Part shown: piece by piece, positions 50,186 through 59,554 of the stretch
How positions within the stretch are numbered: the first letter of the stretch is position 1
How the letters are laid out: each line of letters begins with the position of its first letter
Position numbers and translations under genes: made by a program
Notes under the pieces: generated by a model
Seen by the model: the letters and a program-made list of their open reading frames with translations, nothing else
The model's database searches: none
Told to the model about the DNA's origin: nothing
Source of the DNA: VXYL01 sp965243175
GTDB taxonomy: Bacteria; Pseudomonadota; Gammaproteobacteria; Pseudomonadales; Azotimanducaceae
Length of the DNA stretch: 64,000 bases
Direction of reading: 5' to 3'
NCBI GenBank assembly: GCA_965243175.1
Contig: OZ251532.1
Coordinates: 620,001-684,000, forward strand

Positions 50186-52246
50186 ATGGCTGCCGCGAGC
50201 GCCCGCAAGCAGCTCGACGAACCGCTGACCGTGCTGTCGGGCATCGGCCCCGGCAGCGCCGTCAAACTGGAACGGCTCGGCCTGGCCACCGTTGGCGATC
50301 TGATCCTGCACCTGCCGTTCCGCTACCAGGACCGTACGCGCTCGGTTCCGTTCGACGAACTGGCAGTGGGAATGGAATGCCTGGTGACCGGGCAGGTGCT
50401 GGAAGCCAGCCTCGCCTACGGACGGCGCCGCTCGCTCACGGCGCGGATCGGCGACGAGCACGGTTCCTTGACGGTGCGGTTCTTCCACTTCGCGTCGAGC
50501 CAGCGCAACGCCATGAAGCCAGGACGATGGATGCGCTGCTTCGGCGAAGTGCGCAGCGGCCCGACCGGACTCGAAATGGTCCATCCCGAGTACCGTATGC
50601 ACGAAGACGAGCCGGGGCCCGTCGCGCCACAGCTGGCACCCATCTACCGAGCGACCCAAGGGCTTGCGTCCGCGCGCATTCGCGCCTGGGCCGCGGCGGC
50701 GCTCGACTATTGCGAAGACGTGCGCTTGGCGATGTTGGAAGGGCGCGAGTTTCCGCAGCTGTTCGACGCGATTCGCTTCCTGCACGCCCCGCAAGCGGAC
50801 GACGGCCGCATTCGAGCAGCGCGGGAGCGGGTGGTTCTGGACGAACTGCTCGGCCACTACTTGGCGCTGAAGCAGCGTCGCGAACTGGCGCGGGCGCAGG
50901 AGACGCTGCCGCTGCCGTCCAAGGAACGGCTTGGGCGGGAACTGCTGCGGCGGCTCGGCTTCCGGCTCACGAGGGCCCAGGCGAAGGTGACGGCGGAAGT
51001 GCTGGGCGACCTGTCCTCGGCGCAGCCGATGATGCGCCTGCTGCAAGGCGACGTCGGTTCCGGCAAGACCGTGGTCGCCGCGTTCGCGGCCATCCGCGCA
51101 GCCGAACACGGCGGCCAGACTGCGGTGATGGCGCCGACGGAGATACTGGCGGAGCAGCACTTCGAGACCTTGAGCGCGTGGCTGCCGCCCTTGGGCGTCG
51201 CTGTTGGCTTGATCACCGGGCGGCAAGGCGCGGCCGAGCGCCGGGCGCGGTTGGCGGCGCTGGCCAGCGGCGAGGACCTGGTCGCGGTCGGCACCCATGC
51301 GCTGTTCCAAGCTGGCGTCGAGTTCCGCAATCTGGCGCTGGCGGTGGTGGACGAGCAGCATCGCTTCGGCGTCCACCAGCGGATGCTGCTGCGCGACAAG
51401 GGACGGCTTCCCCACCAGCTGGTGATGACCGCGACGCCGATTCCGCGCACGTTGACCATGGCGCTCTACGCCGACATGGACGTGTCCACCATCGACGAGC
51501 TGCCGCCGGGGAGATTGCCGGTGACCACGCGCATCGCCGCGATGTCGCGGCGCAGCGAAGTGATCGAGCGGGTCGCCCGCATCTGCGCCCAGGGACGGCA
51601 GGCGTACTGGGTCTGCACGCTGATCGAGGACGACGCCGAGAGCGCCGACTTGAAGCCGCCGCGCAACTCCGCCCAGGCCGCCTTCGAGGAACTCCAGCAG
51701 GCGATGCCGAGTTCCTTGCGCTTCGGCCTCGTCCACGGGCGGCTGCCGCCAGCGGAGAAGAGCGCCGCGATGGCCGCGTTCAAGGCCGGCGAAATCGACG
51801 TGCTGGTGGCGACGACGGTGATCGAAGTGGGCGTCGACGTGCCGAACGCGACCGTCATGGTGATCGACAACGCCGAGGGCCTGGGGCTTGCGCAACTGCA
51901 CCAGCTGCGCGGGCGCGTTGGCCGCGGCGGCACGCAAAGCGAGTGCATCCTGCTGTTCGCGCCGCCTCTCTCCAAAGTCGCCCGGGCGCGCCTGGCCACC
52001 ATCCGCGAGACCAACGACGGCTTCAAGATCGCCGAGAAGGACTTGGAACTGCGCGGTCCGGGCGACGTGCTCGGCACCCGGCAGACCGGCGAGCAGACCT
52101 TCCGGCTGGTGGATCTGGCGGCGGACCGTGCGTTGTTGCCGGAGACGGTTCGCCTCGGCGAGGAGCTGCTTGCCAAGGACCCGGCCACCGCATCGACGAT
52201 CATCGCCACCTGGGCGCCGCGAGAAGCCGACTACGCTGGTGTTTAA
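50186..52246 (+). CDS. recG: ATP-dependent DNA helicase RecG
   Basis: ATG 50186 gives 686 residues. The N-terminal wedge OB domain (LTARIGDEHGSLTVRFFHFA) precedes the helicase core. Motif I is GDVGSGKTVVA, Ia MAPTEILAEQH, motif II VDEQHRFGVHQR, III TATPIPRTLTMAL and VI QLRGRVGRG. DEQH instead of DEAD is normal for RecG. It remodels stalled forks and Holliday junctions. It is the last core gene before the accessory ATPase. Confidence 0.96.
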   Translation: MAAASARKQLDEPLTVLSGIGPGSAVKLERLGLATVGDLILHLPFRYQDRTRSVPFDELAVGMECLVTGQVLEASLAYGRRRSLTARIGDEHGSLTVRFFHFASSQRNAMKPGRWMRCFGEVRSGPTGLEMVHPEYRMHEDEPGPVAPQLAPIYRATQGLASARIRAWAAAALDYCEDVRLAMLEGREFPQLFDAIRFLHAPQADDGRIRAARERVVLDELLGHYLALKQRRELARAQETLPLPSKERLGRELLRRLGFRLTRAQAKVTAEVLGDLSSAQPMMRLLQGDVGSGKTVVAAFAAIRAAEHGGQTAVMAPTEILAEQHFETLSAWLPPLGVAVGLITGRQGAAERRARLAALASGEDLVAVGTHALFQAGVEFRNLALAVVDEQHRFGVHQRMLLRDKGRLPHQLVMTATPIPRTLTMALYADMDVSTIDELPPGRLPVTTRIAAMSRRSEVIERVARICAQGRQAYWVCTLIEDDAESADLKPPRNSAQAAFEELQQAMPSSLRFGLVHGRLPPAEKSAAMAAFKAGEIDVLVATTVIEVGVDVPNATVMVIDNAEGLGLAQLHQLRGRVGRGGTQSECILLFAPPLSKVARARLATIRETNDGFKIAEKDLELRGPGDVLGTRQTGEQTFRLVDLAADRALLPETVRLGEELLAKDPATASTIIATWAPREADYAGV

Positions 52247-52311
52247 GGGGGCACGACCGACGGTGCTAGCATCGAACGGCGAGCAAGGAACTGAACCAAG
52301 GATCGACACCG

Positions 52312-53690
52312 TTGAAGGCCGATTTGCCAGAGCGCATTCGCGCTGCTCTCAAGCTCTACGTCGATGCCGGCGACAGGGGTGAACCGCCCGTCTTCGTTGG
52401 ACGCGAGGACGAACTACGCTTCCTCCGCGACACCGTCGCGTTGGCGAAGGACGGTCGGTCTGGCCTCACCTCAGTGGTGCAAGGGCCCCCGGGAGCGGGC
52501 AAGACCGCTCTGTGTCGGCATTTCGAGCGCGAGTTGGAAGGGCGGGTGCGCGCCGAGAGTCCCGTGGTCCTGGTGCGCAGGGACACCGACTTCTTGGCCA
52601 TGCCGCCGCTGGAAATCGCACGCGAAATCAACTCGTACATGCCCATTCTCAGGAGCGGACTGGCGAAGCTGCTCGGCGGGGGGGGGACGTCGGTCACCAC
52701 ATCGAACGAGCGATCAGCGCCACAACGGTGCTGCTGAAAAGAGGGTCGTCGTTCGACCTCTTCGCCAAGGCGCTGAACCTTAACGAACACTCGTCGCTCG
52801 GCCAAGTGATGACCGCCTTGGCGACGAGTCTGTGGCCGGCGGGGGCGACTATCGTCCTGACCATCGACGAGATGCAGACCGTCGAAGACACCCCGCGGGT
52901 CCGCAGCAATTTGAGCGCCATTCACCAGCGGCGTTTCGACGCCAACGTCGTCCTGCTGTCCTTCGGGCTGCAGAACACTGAACAGAGGCTGCGCGAGCTT
53001 GGGCTCTCAAGGCTCTCGAGAGGCCACGTGAGGTCGCTCGCGACCCTCGCACCCGAAGAAGCCGACCACTTGGCGGAGGCTACTTTCGAACATCTGGGCT
53101 TGTCCGAGAAAGACGCCGATTGGTGCGCCTATCTCGATGGCCAAGGGTTTTCCACAGAGGAATGGCCGCAGTGGCGAGCGGACGCGAAAGCCATCGTTCT
53201 GGATGAGTCGGCGAACTTCCCACAACACCTGAACGCCAGCCTTGCCGGCCTGTGCGAGACCATCATGGACTCCGGGCTGCCGCATCCCGGCCACGCCGCG
53301 CTGCCGGACATCCGCCGACGCTGCGGGGGGTACAGAGAGGAGTACTATCTGGCCAGGCTCGCGCCGTTCTCCCTTAATTTGCTTGCGATGGGCGCGGCGC
53401 TCTCGAAGGCGGACGACGACGGCTGGCTGCGCTCGTCGCTCCTATCCAAGGCGCTCAAACACTCGAACGACCACGGAGACGCGGTCGACACCGCGCAGGT
53501 GGCGGCGATCCACGACGGGCTGCTCAGCCGCGGCTTGCTGGTGCAGCGAGGATTGCACGTGGCCGCCAACATTCCATCGCTGTCCATGTACCTGCGCGGC
53601 GTTTTCGACGCGGCCATCGAAGACAGCCACGACGTGGCGACGGGGCTGGCGGCCGTGGTGGGTCTGGGAGGGGAAGACCAGCAACAGTAG
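52312..53690 (+). pseudogene. AAA/ORC-type ATPase broken by a frameshift at a poly-G run
   Basis: A TTG start at 52312 (MKADLPERIRAALKLYVDAG) opens a protein with VFVGREDELRFL, Walker A VQGPPGAGKTALCRH and VVLVRRDTDFLAMPP. At a run of nine G (52678-52686) the reading frame moves back one position (equivalent to +2). The continuation, with LTIDEMQTVED (Walker B) and a helical C-terminus ending at 53690, lies in that second frame. One extra G or two fewer would restore a single protein of about 459 residues. It resembles the ATPase at 5141-6286 in layout. Whether this is a pseudogene, a phase-variable gene, programmed slippage or a sequencing error is open. Confidence 0.75.
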
Positions 53691-53798
53691 GCACCTTCGG
53701 GGGCGGATTCGACGCCTCCCAATGCACCGAAATTTTCTTTCCACTTCCCGCTCCGGCGGTGCTATGTTCCGCTGCTTGAGTGGCTGGAGGCAATCGGG

Positions 53799-54866
53799 AT
53801 GAGCGAAGCCGTCGACACGCAACAGGACTACGAACTCGATCTCGGCTGGATGGAGCGCACCGGGCCGTGGGATACCCAGGCCGAGCCCGGCAAATACGGC
53901 CTCACCTTGGCCGACATCCAGGTGGGCGAATACGGCGAAGCGCCGGAGCTGAGCGAGAACCAGACCGGCCGCCCGCGCGGCGCTGCCGCCCGCGAAAGCA
54001 CCTTTCGCATCGGCGCCTACGGCGTGCGCAGCAAGAGCGAGATCTGGCTCGACAACGCCTCGTTCCTGTACGAGGAAGCGCTGCAACGGCAGTGGAGTTC
54101 CGCCACCGACGTGCCGTGGCACACCATCGAGCCGCTGCCGGACGACGTCGAGCAGGCGGAGTGCCAAATGGCGACCTTCCTCACCGAGGTGGAGTTCGTG
54201 GCTGGCGACGTGCCGGCGCGCTGGATTTCCCTCACCACGCCGGACTTCTTCGAACCGCGCCAAGTGCTGCTCGCCCAGGTGATGGACGAGGCGCGGCACA
54301 TGGACGTGTTCCGCAAGCGCGCCCTCGCCAACGGCGGCGGGCTGATGCAGGCCACCGGCGCCACGTCCGGCTTCGTCGGCGGCATCGACCTCTCGCGGGA
54401 CTTCACGGAGATGTCGTCGCGGCTGCACATTTCCGGCGAAGGCGCGGTGCTGACGCTGTTCCGCATGGGCGAACTGATGGCGCAGAACGACGCCGAGAAG
54501 GCCATCTACCGGCTCTGCGCCCAGGACGAAGCGCGGCACGTGGCGTTCGGCGTCATGCACATGCGCTACATGTCCGAAACCGCGCCGGAGCGCCGCGAGG
54601 AGATCCACTGCTATCTGGACGAAGCCGAAGGCGGCCTGATCGGCGCCGCCAACCCGATCGGCCAGCTGACGCCCACCTCGGAGTCCATGGCCATCATTCT
54701 CGGCGGCGGCAAGGAGAACTTCGACGACGGCATGAACAAGATCATCTCCATTCGCCGTCGGCAGCTGCGCGAGTACAAGAAGCGCGTCGTCTCGGCTGGC
54801 TTCGGCGACCGGTTCGAGAACGGCCGCTCGAAGGTCGACGACATGATCGCCCAGGCCGCGGCATAG
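53799..54866 (+). CDS. ferritin-like diiron protein (putative oxygenase subunit)
   Basis: This 355-residue protein has two ExxH motifs, MDEARHMDVF (about 163-172) and AQDEARHVAFG (about 241-251), with FLYEEALQRQW and a Glu in MGELMAQND supplying further ligands. This is the carboxylate-bridged diiron pattern of ferritin-like oxygenases and R2-type proteins, which activate O2 for hydroxylation or N-oxygenation. It is the first of five tightly spaced genes; the next encodes a paralogue lacking key ligands. The flavin or Rieske reductase that such systems usually need is not in the operon. The substrate is unknown. Confidence 0.8.
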   Translation: MSEAVDTQQDYELDLGWMERTGPWDTQAEPGKYGLTLADIQVGEYGEAPELSENQTGRPRGAAARESTFRIGAYGVRSKSEIWLDNASFLYEEALQRQWSSATDVPWHTIEPLPDDVEQAECQMATFLTEVEFVAGDVPARWISLTTPDFFEPRQVLLAQVMDEARHMDVFRKRALANGGGLMQATGATSGFVGGIDLSRDFTEMSSRLHISGEGAVLTLFRMGELMAQNDAEKAIYRLCAQDEARHVAFGVMHMRYMSETAPERREEIHCYLDEAEGGLIGAANPIGQLTPTSESMAIILGGGKENFDDGMNKIISIRRRQLREYKKRVVSAGFGDRFENGRSKVDDMIAQAAA

Positions 54867-54876
54867 GCTTCGCCCG

Positions 54877-56034
54877 ATGGCGAAGGCAAGCAAGAGCAAA
54901 GGGGCGGCGCCGGCAAAGGTCGCCGAAGCCGCTCCGGCGCCAAAGGCCGTCTCGCCCGCGTTCGACACGGTGGCGGCGCCCAAGGAAGAGGGCGGCAAGC
55001 GGAGCTTCGAGCCGAAGTACAACTGGATGAACAAGACCCGCCAATGGGGGGTGCGCGTTCGCCCAGGCAAGGCGGGCTTGAAGCTGGGCGACCTGAACGC
55101 CGGCATCTACGGCGAAGTGCCGATGCATTGGCAGGACCAAAGCCGCAACCCGCGCGGCGCCGTGGCCCGCAGGGGCATGCCGCCGGTGGGCTACGCGGTG
55201 CGCGACAAAGCCGGCCTGTGGGCGGAGAGCGCCGCCGACCTGTACGAAGAGGCCATTCAGCGCCGCTGGGCGCCCGCCACCGACGTGCCGTGGGAGACCA
55301 TCGAACCGCTGCCGAGCGATGTCGAGCACGCCGTCTGCCAGATCTGCACCGAACTCACCGGCTACGCCAACGTGGACATCGAGGCCGTCACCGGCTGGCA
55401 GCACCAGATGTCCTACGGTTACCACGAAGTGAAGCAGTACCTGGCCACCGCCAGCTTCGACGCGGCCCGCCACCACGAGTGCTTCCGCAAGCGCGCCTTG
55501 GTGAATGGCGGCGGGCTGGGCCTGGAGAGCCCCTGCCGAGTGAACCGCATGATTCTGGAGAGCCGCGGCGGCTGGACGGAAGCCGTGGTGTACCTCTATC
55601 TGCTGCGCGGCGTCTTCACGATGACGCTCTACCGCTACTTGGAACGCTACGCCCACAACGACGCCGAGCGCTTCATCTACGGCCACGCGCTGGCGGACAA
55701 GGCGCGCCACGTCACCTACGGCATGGAACACCTCAAGTTCGCCATCGCCCACGTGGAAGACCAGCGCCAGGTGGTGGCGACGCTGCTCGCCATCGGCGAC
55801 GCCGGACTGGCCCGGGACTTCTCGGATCCGGTTCTCAAGGAAGCGCTGGCCATCGTCTTCGGCGGCGGCATCGCCGGAGCGCGGCGGCACGGCATGGAGA
55901 TCTTCAACGATCTGATGCGCGAGTTCCTGAAAACCCACCTGGACTACTGCCGCTGGCTCGACGTGCCGCGCAATCCAGACGCTTGGCCGCCGGTGCTCAA
56001 GGAGTTCGCGCCACCGGCGGCGGCTTCCGCCTGA
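54877..56034 (+). CDS. ferritin-like paralogue with degenerate diiron site
   Basis: The 385-residue product is clearly a paralogue of the preceding protein; they share PATDVPWETIEPLPSDVE, a FRKRAL.NGGGL segment and GMEHL. The two ExxH motifs have changed: DEARH becomes DAARH and QDEARH becomes LADKARH, so two metal-binding glutamates are replaced by Ala and Lys while both histidines remain. A Lys/Ala-rich N-terminal extension of about 45 residues is added. This parallels alpha/beta pairs in bacterial multicomponent monooxygenases, where one subunit has lost its iron. A structural partner role is likely but not proved. Confidence 0.75.
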   Translation: MAKASKSKGAAPAKVAEAAPAPKAVSPAFDTVAAPKEEGGKRSFEPKYNWMNKTRQWGVRVRPGKAGLKLGDLNAGIYGEVPMHWQDQSRNPRGAVARRGMPPVGYAVRDKAGLWAESAADLYEEAIQRRWAPATDVPWETIEPLPSDVEHAVCQICTELTGYANVDIEAVTGWQHQMSYGYHEVKQYLATASFDAARHHECFRKRALVNGGGLGLESPCRVNRMILESRGGWTEAVVYLYLLRGVFTMTLYRYLERYAHNDAERFIYGHALADKARHVTYGMEHLKFAIAHVEDQRQVVATLLAIGDAGLARDFSDPVLKEALAIVFGGGIAGARRHGMEIFNDLMREFLKTHLDYCRWLDVPRNPDAWPPVLKEFAPPAAASA

Positions 56035-56501
56035 TGACCGACGCCGCTTCCGCCAAGTTCCCCTCGGTCGGCTGGTTCGACGCCGTGCGCGATGTGTTCA
56101 ACGGCGACGAAAGCTACCGTGGCGCTGGCGGCGGCTACTGCAACTGCGTGGCCGGCATGAAGATCGGCGACGATATCTTCGTCTTGACGTTCGAGGGCAT
56201 GGAGTGCGTGAGCGCCGCCCAGACAGACGACGCGGCCTTGGAAGACGTCGACTTCTACTTGGACATGACCGCCGACGACTGGCGCGACATGGTGGCCAAC
56301 ATCGGCGCCAACGGCCACGCCGACCTCCACCACACCTTGAACACCTTGGACCTGGACCGCGAAGACGGCCTGGCGACATCGCGCCACGGCGACCAGTACC
56401 GCGAGGACCTGTTCTTCCGCTACAACCAGACCTTGCAGTTCTTCTTCGACGCATCCGCCCGCATCAAGACAGTGTTCGCCAGCCGCAGCGCGGCGGCGTA
56501 G
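56034..56501 (+). CDS. SCP2-like small protein of the diiron operon
   Basis: The ATG shares its A with the stop of the diiron-like gene. The 155-residue protein contains SVGWFDAVRDVFNGDESYRG, a KIGDDIFVLTFEGMEC segment, and DFYLDMTADDWRDMVANIGA. The last pattern (strand, then D.W..M) resembles SCP2 sterol-carrier-type domains, which bind hydrophobic ligands. The similarity is weak. It shares the DW motif with the next protein, so the two may be diverged siblings. Confidence 0.6.
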   Translation: MTDAASAKFPSVGWFDAVRDVFNGDESYRGAGGGYCNCVAGMKIGDDIFVLTFEGMECVSAAQTDDAALEDVDFYLDMTADDWRDMVANIGANGHADLHHTLNTLDLDREDGLATSRHGDQYREDLFFRYNQTLQFFFDASARIKTVFASRSAAA

Positions 56502-56526
56502 AGGGAGCCAAGAGGAAAGCAGAGAG

Positions 56527-56940
56527 ATGGCGCAACTCGACTGGACCGAAGCGGCCGCCGCCGCGCTCAACGAAGACCCGGCGTTCCGCAAGCTCGGCTC
56601 GGCGGATCTGGTGCTCGGCCTGAAGGCCGGGCGGGTGGTGCGCGTGGTGGTGTTCGAGGCGTTCGGCATCACCCGTACGGAAACCGCGGACGAAGCCGAG
56701 TTGCGCGATTGCGAAGTGGTGATCGAGATGTCGCCCCGCGACTGGACCGCCTACCTTCGCCGCCGTGCCGCAGGCAAGGGGCCATCGCTCCTCGCCTTGG
56801 ATGCGGAACGCTCGATAGTCAGCGCCGCCGACCCGCTGCGTCGCCTCAAGTTCGAGCGCTACCACCTGACGCTGCAAGCGTTCGTGGACCGTGGCGCCGC
56901 GCTGATTCCGGGGCCGCGCCGAGTCGCAGCCGCCGCATAG
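56527..56940 (+). CDS. second SCP2-like small protein of the diiron operon
   Basis: The 137-residue protein reads LGSADLVLGLKAGRVVRVVV and FEAFGITRTETADEAELRDC, then VVIEMSPRDWTAYLRRRAA and KFERYHLTLQAFVDRGA. The strand followed by S..DW..YL matches the corresponding part of the preceding protein. It follows 25 bases after it. It may help bind or deliver a hydrophobic substrate to the diiron pair. Function is inferred only from context. Confidence 0.6.
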   Translation: MAQLDWTEAAAAALNEDPAFRKLGSADLVLGLKAGRVVRVVVFEAFGITRTETADEAELRDCEVVIEMSPRDWTAYLRRRAAGKGPSLLALDAERSIVSAADPLRRLKFERYHLTLQAFVDRGAALIPGPRRVAAAA

Positions 56941-56943
56941 CGG

Positions 56944-57225
56944 ATGCCGCTCTACGAATACCGCTGCCAGGACTGCCGCGCCATCGCCAGCCGCATCGCG
57001 GCCATCCACGACATCCCCGCCCAAGTCGACTGCGACCAGTGCGGCGGTTCGGCTACGCGCATCGTCTCGCTGCCTTCGGTGCATCTTTCGTCGCGTTCCA
57101 AGGGCGCTCGACTCGACCCGAAGTACGACAAGATGGTGGATCGCGCCATGCGCAACACCGCGAGCGCGGATCCCGACCGCCTCGTGAACAGACGCGGCGA
57201 CATCAGCAAAGGGCGGCCCGATTAG
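56944..57225 (+). CDS. FmdB family zinc-ribbon protein
   Basis: The 93-residue product starts MPLYEYRCQDCRAIASRIAA and later has CDQCGGSATRIVSLPS. The two CxxC pairs form the zinc ribbon of FmdB-type regulators, which commonly stand beside amidase and oxygenase genes. It starts 3 bases after the preceding stop and so closes the five-gene operon. The C-terminal half is basic and unstructured. A regulatory or iron/zinc-handling role is inferred. Confidence 0.85.
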   Translation: MPLYEYRCQDCRAIASRIAAIHDIPAQVDCDQCGGSATRIVSLPSVHLSSRSKGARLDPKYDKMVDRAMRNTASADPDRLVNRRGDISKGRPD

Positions 57226-57249
57226 GCGCGTCCTGCGGAGCACTACGCC

Positions 57250-58725
57250 GTGGCGTGGCTGATCGAGCACTGGTTCGCGGCGGCGCTGTTCGCGGCCTAT
57301 ACCGCGATGCTGGTGCTTCATGCTCGCGCCGGTCTCCGCGCGGGCGATTCGGCGGCCGGGTTCTTCGTTGGCGGCAGGCGGCTCGGCGGGGTGGTGGTTG
57401 GCGTCTCGTTCTACGCCACTTTCGCCAGCACGAACAGCTACATCGGGCACGCTGGCAAGGGCTACGAATACGGCGTGGCGTGGCTGACGATGGCCGTGCT
57501 GCTGGTGCTCTTCGCATGGCTTTCGTGGCGGTTCGTGGCGCCGCGCATGAGGCGTTTCGCGGCGGCTTGGGGTTCGCTGACCGTGCCGGATTTCCTCGCC
57601 GTGCGCTTCGCCAGCGAAAGGGTGCGCGTGGCGGCGGGCATCGTCGTCGCGTTCTCCAGCGTGTTGTACCTGGTGGCCGTGTTCAAGGGCGCCGGGCACT
57701 TGCTGCAGCTCTTCCTCGGCATTCCCTACGAAGCGGCGGTGGGGGTCACGCTGGCGCTGATCGTCGGCTACACGTCGGTGGGCGGCTTCCTCTCGGTGGT
57801 GCGCACGGACGTGGTGCAGGGCGTGCTCATGGCCATCGGCTCGGTGCTGATCTTCTACTTCGTCACCTCGGCGGCGGGCGGCGTGGGCGCGATCGTCGAA
57901 CTGCCGGAGCAGCCCGGCGCCGCCCATCTGTTCGAGTTCGACGCAGCGATTCCCTTCGTCGTCCTGCTTGGCATCGCCCTTGCCGGATCCTTGAAGCTGC
58001 TGGTGGACCCGCGCCAGCTGACGCGCTTCTACGGCCTGCGCGACGAACGCAGCGTGCAGGTGGGCATCTGGGTGGCGGTGGCTGGAATTCTGGTGATCCA
58101 GTTCTGCCTGTTTCCCGTGGGGCTGTACGCGCGCTTTCTGCTCGACGGCATGGCGGACACGGACCTCGTGGTGCCGACGCTGGTGCGCGACGCGGCGGTG
58201 TTTCCGTCCTTGGTGCGGGACTTCCTCGTCGTGGCGATACTGGCGGCCGCCATGTCCTCGCTGGACAGCGTGCTGCTGGTCGCGGCATCGGTGACGACGC
58301 GGGACATCGCCGGCCGTTGGCTCGCACCGCAAACGGACGAAGGAACCAGCAGCGACGAGTCCGGCAGAATCGTCGGCTGGACGCGCATCGGCGTGGTCGC
58401 CTTCGCCGTAACGTCGGCCCTCGTCGCCTTGAATCCGCCGGGCGGCATCGTCGAGCTGACCATCTTCTCCGGCAGCCTGTTCGCGGTCTGCTTCGTGCCC
58501 ACCGTCCTGCTCGGACTGCATTGGCGGCGCGGCAACGAAGCGGCTGCTCTGGCCGCCTTCGGCATCGGCATCGCGGTGTTGCTGGCGTGGCTGGCGGCGG
58601 GCTTCGACGATGCCGTCCACGAGGTCTTTCCGGCGCTCGCCTGCTCCACCATCGCCTATGTCGCCATCTCTTGGCGAACGAGGCCGGTGGCCGCTGCGGA
58701 AGTCGGCGCGTTGTTCCGGCGTTGA
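57250..58725 (+). CDS. sodium:solute symporter family transporter
   Basis: A GTG start at 57250 gives 491 residues with about 13 hydrophobic helices. SSS-family features are GFFVGGRRLGGVVVGVSFYA, TFASTNSYIGHAGKGYEYGV, VGYTSVGGFLSVVRTDVVQG (the sodium motif region) and AAAMSSLDSVLLVAASVTTRD. It imports a small organic solute with sodium. The solute could be an amino acid, a sugar or a carboxylate; nothing in the sequence or neighbours decides it. Confidence 0.9.
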   Translation: MAWLIEHWFAAALFAAYTAMLVLHARAGLRAGDSAAGFFVGGRRLGGVVVGVSFYATFASTNSYIGHAGKGYEYGVAWLTMAVLLVLFAWLSWRFVAPRMRRFAAAWGSLTVPDFLAVRFASERVRVAAGIVVAFSSVLYLVAVFKGAGHLLQLFLGIPYEAAVGVTLALIVGYTSVGGFLSVVRTDVVQGVLMAIGSVLIFYFVTSAAGGVGAIVELPEQPGAAHLFEFDAAIPFVVLLGIALAGSLKLLVDPRQLTRFYGLRDERSVQVGIWVAVAGILVIQFCLFPVGLYARFLLDGMADTDLVVPTLVRDAAVFPSLVRDFLVVAILAAAMSSLDSVLLVAASVTTRDIAGRWLAPQTDEGTSSDESGRIVGWTRIGVVAFAVTSALVALNPPGGIVELTIFSGSLFAVCFVPTVLLGLHWRRGNEAAALAAFGIGIAVLLAWLAAGFDDAVHEVFPALACSTIAYVAISWRTRPVAAAEVGALFRR

Positions 58726-58780
58726 GCCGGCGACGCGGGCTGGTAGGATTGCGCCGACGTTCACGTGAAGGGAGCCGCCC

Positions 58781-59554
58781 ATGCTGGCTGTCATCTCGCC
58801 CGCCAAGTCGCTCGACTTCGAGACGCGCCCGGCCACCCGCAAGTCGAGCCAGCCGGAGTTTCTCGACGACGCTTCGCTGCTCATCGACGACCTGACCAAG
58901 CTCGCGCCAGCGGACGTTTCCGACCTCATGGGCATCAGCACCAAGCTCGGCGAGTTGAACTGCAACCGCTACAACGAGTGGCGGCGCGACGGGCGAGGCG
59001 CGAAGCAGGCGGCGCTGGCCTTCACCGGCGATGTCTACATGGGTCTCGCGGCCTGGAACTTCGCGCCCGGAGAGCTGACCTCGCTGCAACGCCGGGTGCG
59101 CATCCTCTCCGGCCTCTACGGGCTGCTGCGCCCGCTCGACAAGATCCACCCCTACCGCCTGGAAATGGGCACGCCGTTCGCGAACCCGCGCGGCAAGGAC
59201 CTGTACGCCTTCTGGGGCGACAAGGTCACCGACGCGCTGAACGAAGAGCTCGCCAAGCATCGCAGCAAGACGCTGGTGAACCTCGCCTCGAACGAATACT
59301 GGAGCGTCGTGAATCCAGACGCGCTGGACGCCAAGGTGGTGCAGACGCGCTTTCTGGACCGCAAGAACGGCCAATACCGGATCATCAGCTTCTACGCCAA
59401 GAAGGCGCGCGGCCTGATGGCGAGCTACATCGCCCGCAACCGCATCGAGACCATCAAGGGGCTGAAGGCATTCAACAGCAACGGCTACCGCTATTCGGAG
59501 CCCCACTCCCGCCCCGGCGAACTCGCCTTCGTGCGCGAGGAGGCGGCGGCCTAG
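58781..59554 (+). CDS. yaaA: peroxide stress protein YaaA
   Basis: The 257-residue protein has the DUF328 signature from the start (MLAVISPAKSLDFETRP) through LAFTGDVYMGLAAWNF, ILSGLYGLLRPLDKIHPYRL then EMGTPFANPRGKDLYAFWG and RLIISFYAKKARG-type segments. YaaA lowers the intracellular free iron during peroxide stress and binds DNA. The stop (59552-59554) overlaps the terC stop on the other strand. Confidence 0.95.
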   Translation: MLAVISPAKSLDFETRPATRKSSQPEFLDDASLLIDDLTKLAPADVSDLMGISTKLGELNCNRYNEWRRDGRGAKQAALAFTGDVYMGLAAWNFAPGELTSLQRRVRILSGLYGLLRPLDKIHPYRLEMGTPFANPRGKDLYAFWGDKVTDALNEELAKHRSKTLVNLASNEYWSVVNPDALDAKVVQTRFLDRKNGQYRIISFYAKKARGLMASYIARNRIETIKGLKAFNSNGYRYSEPHSRPGELAFVREEAAA

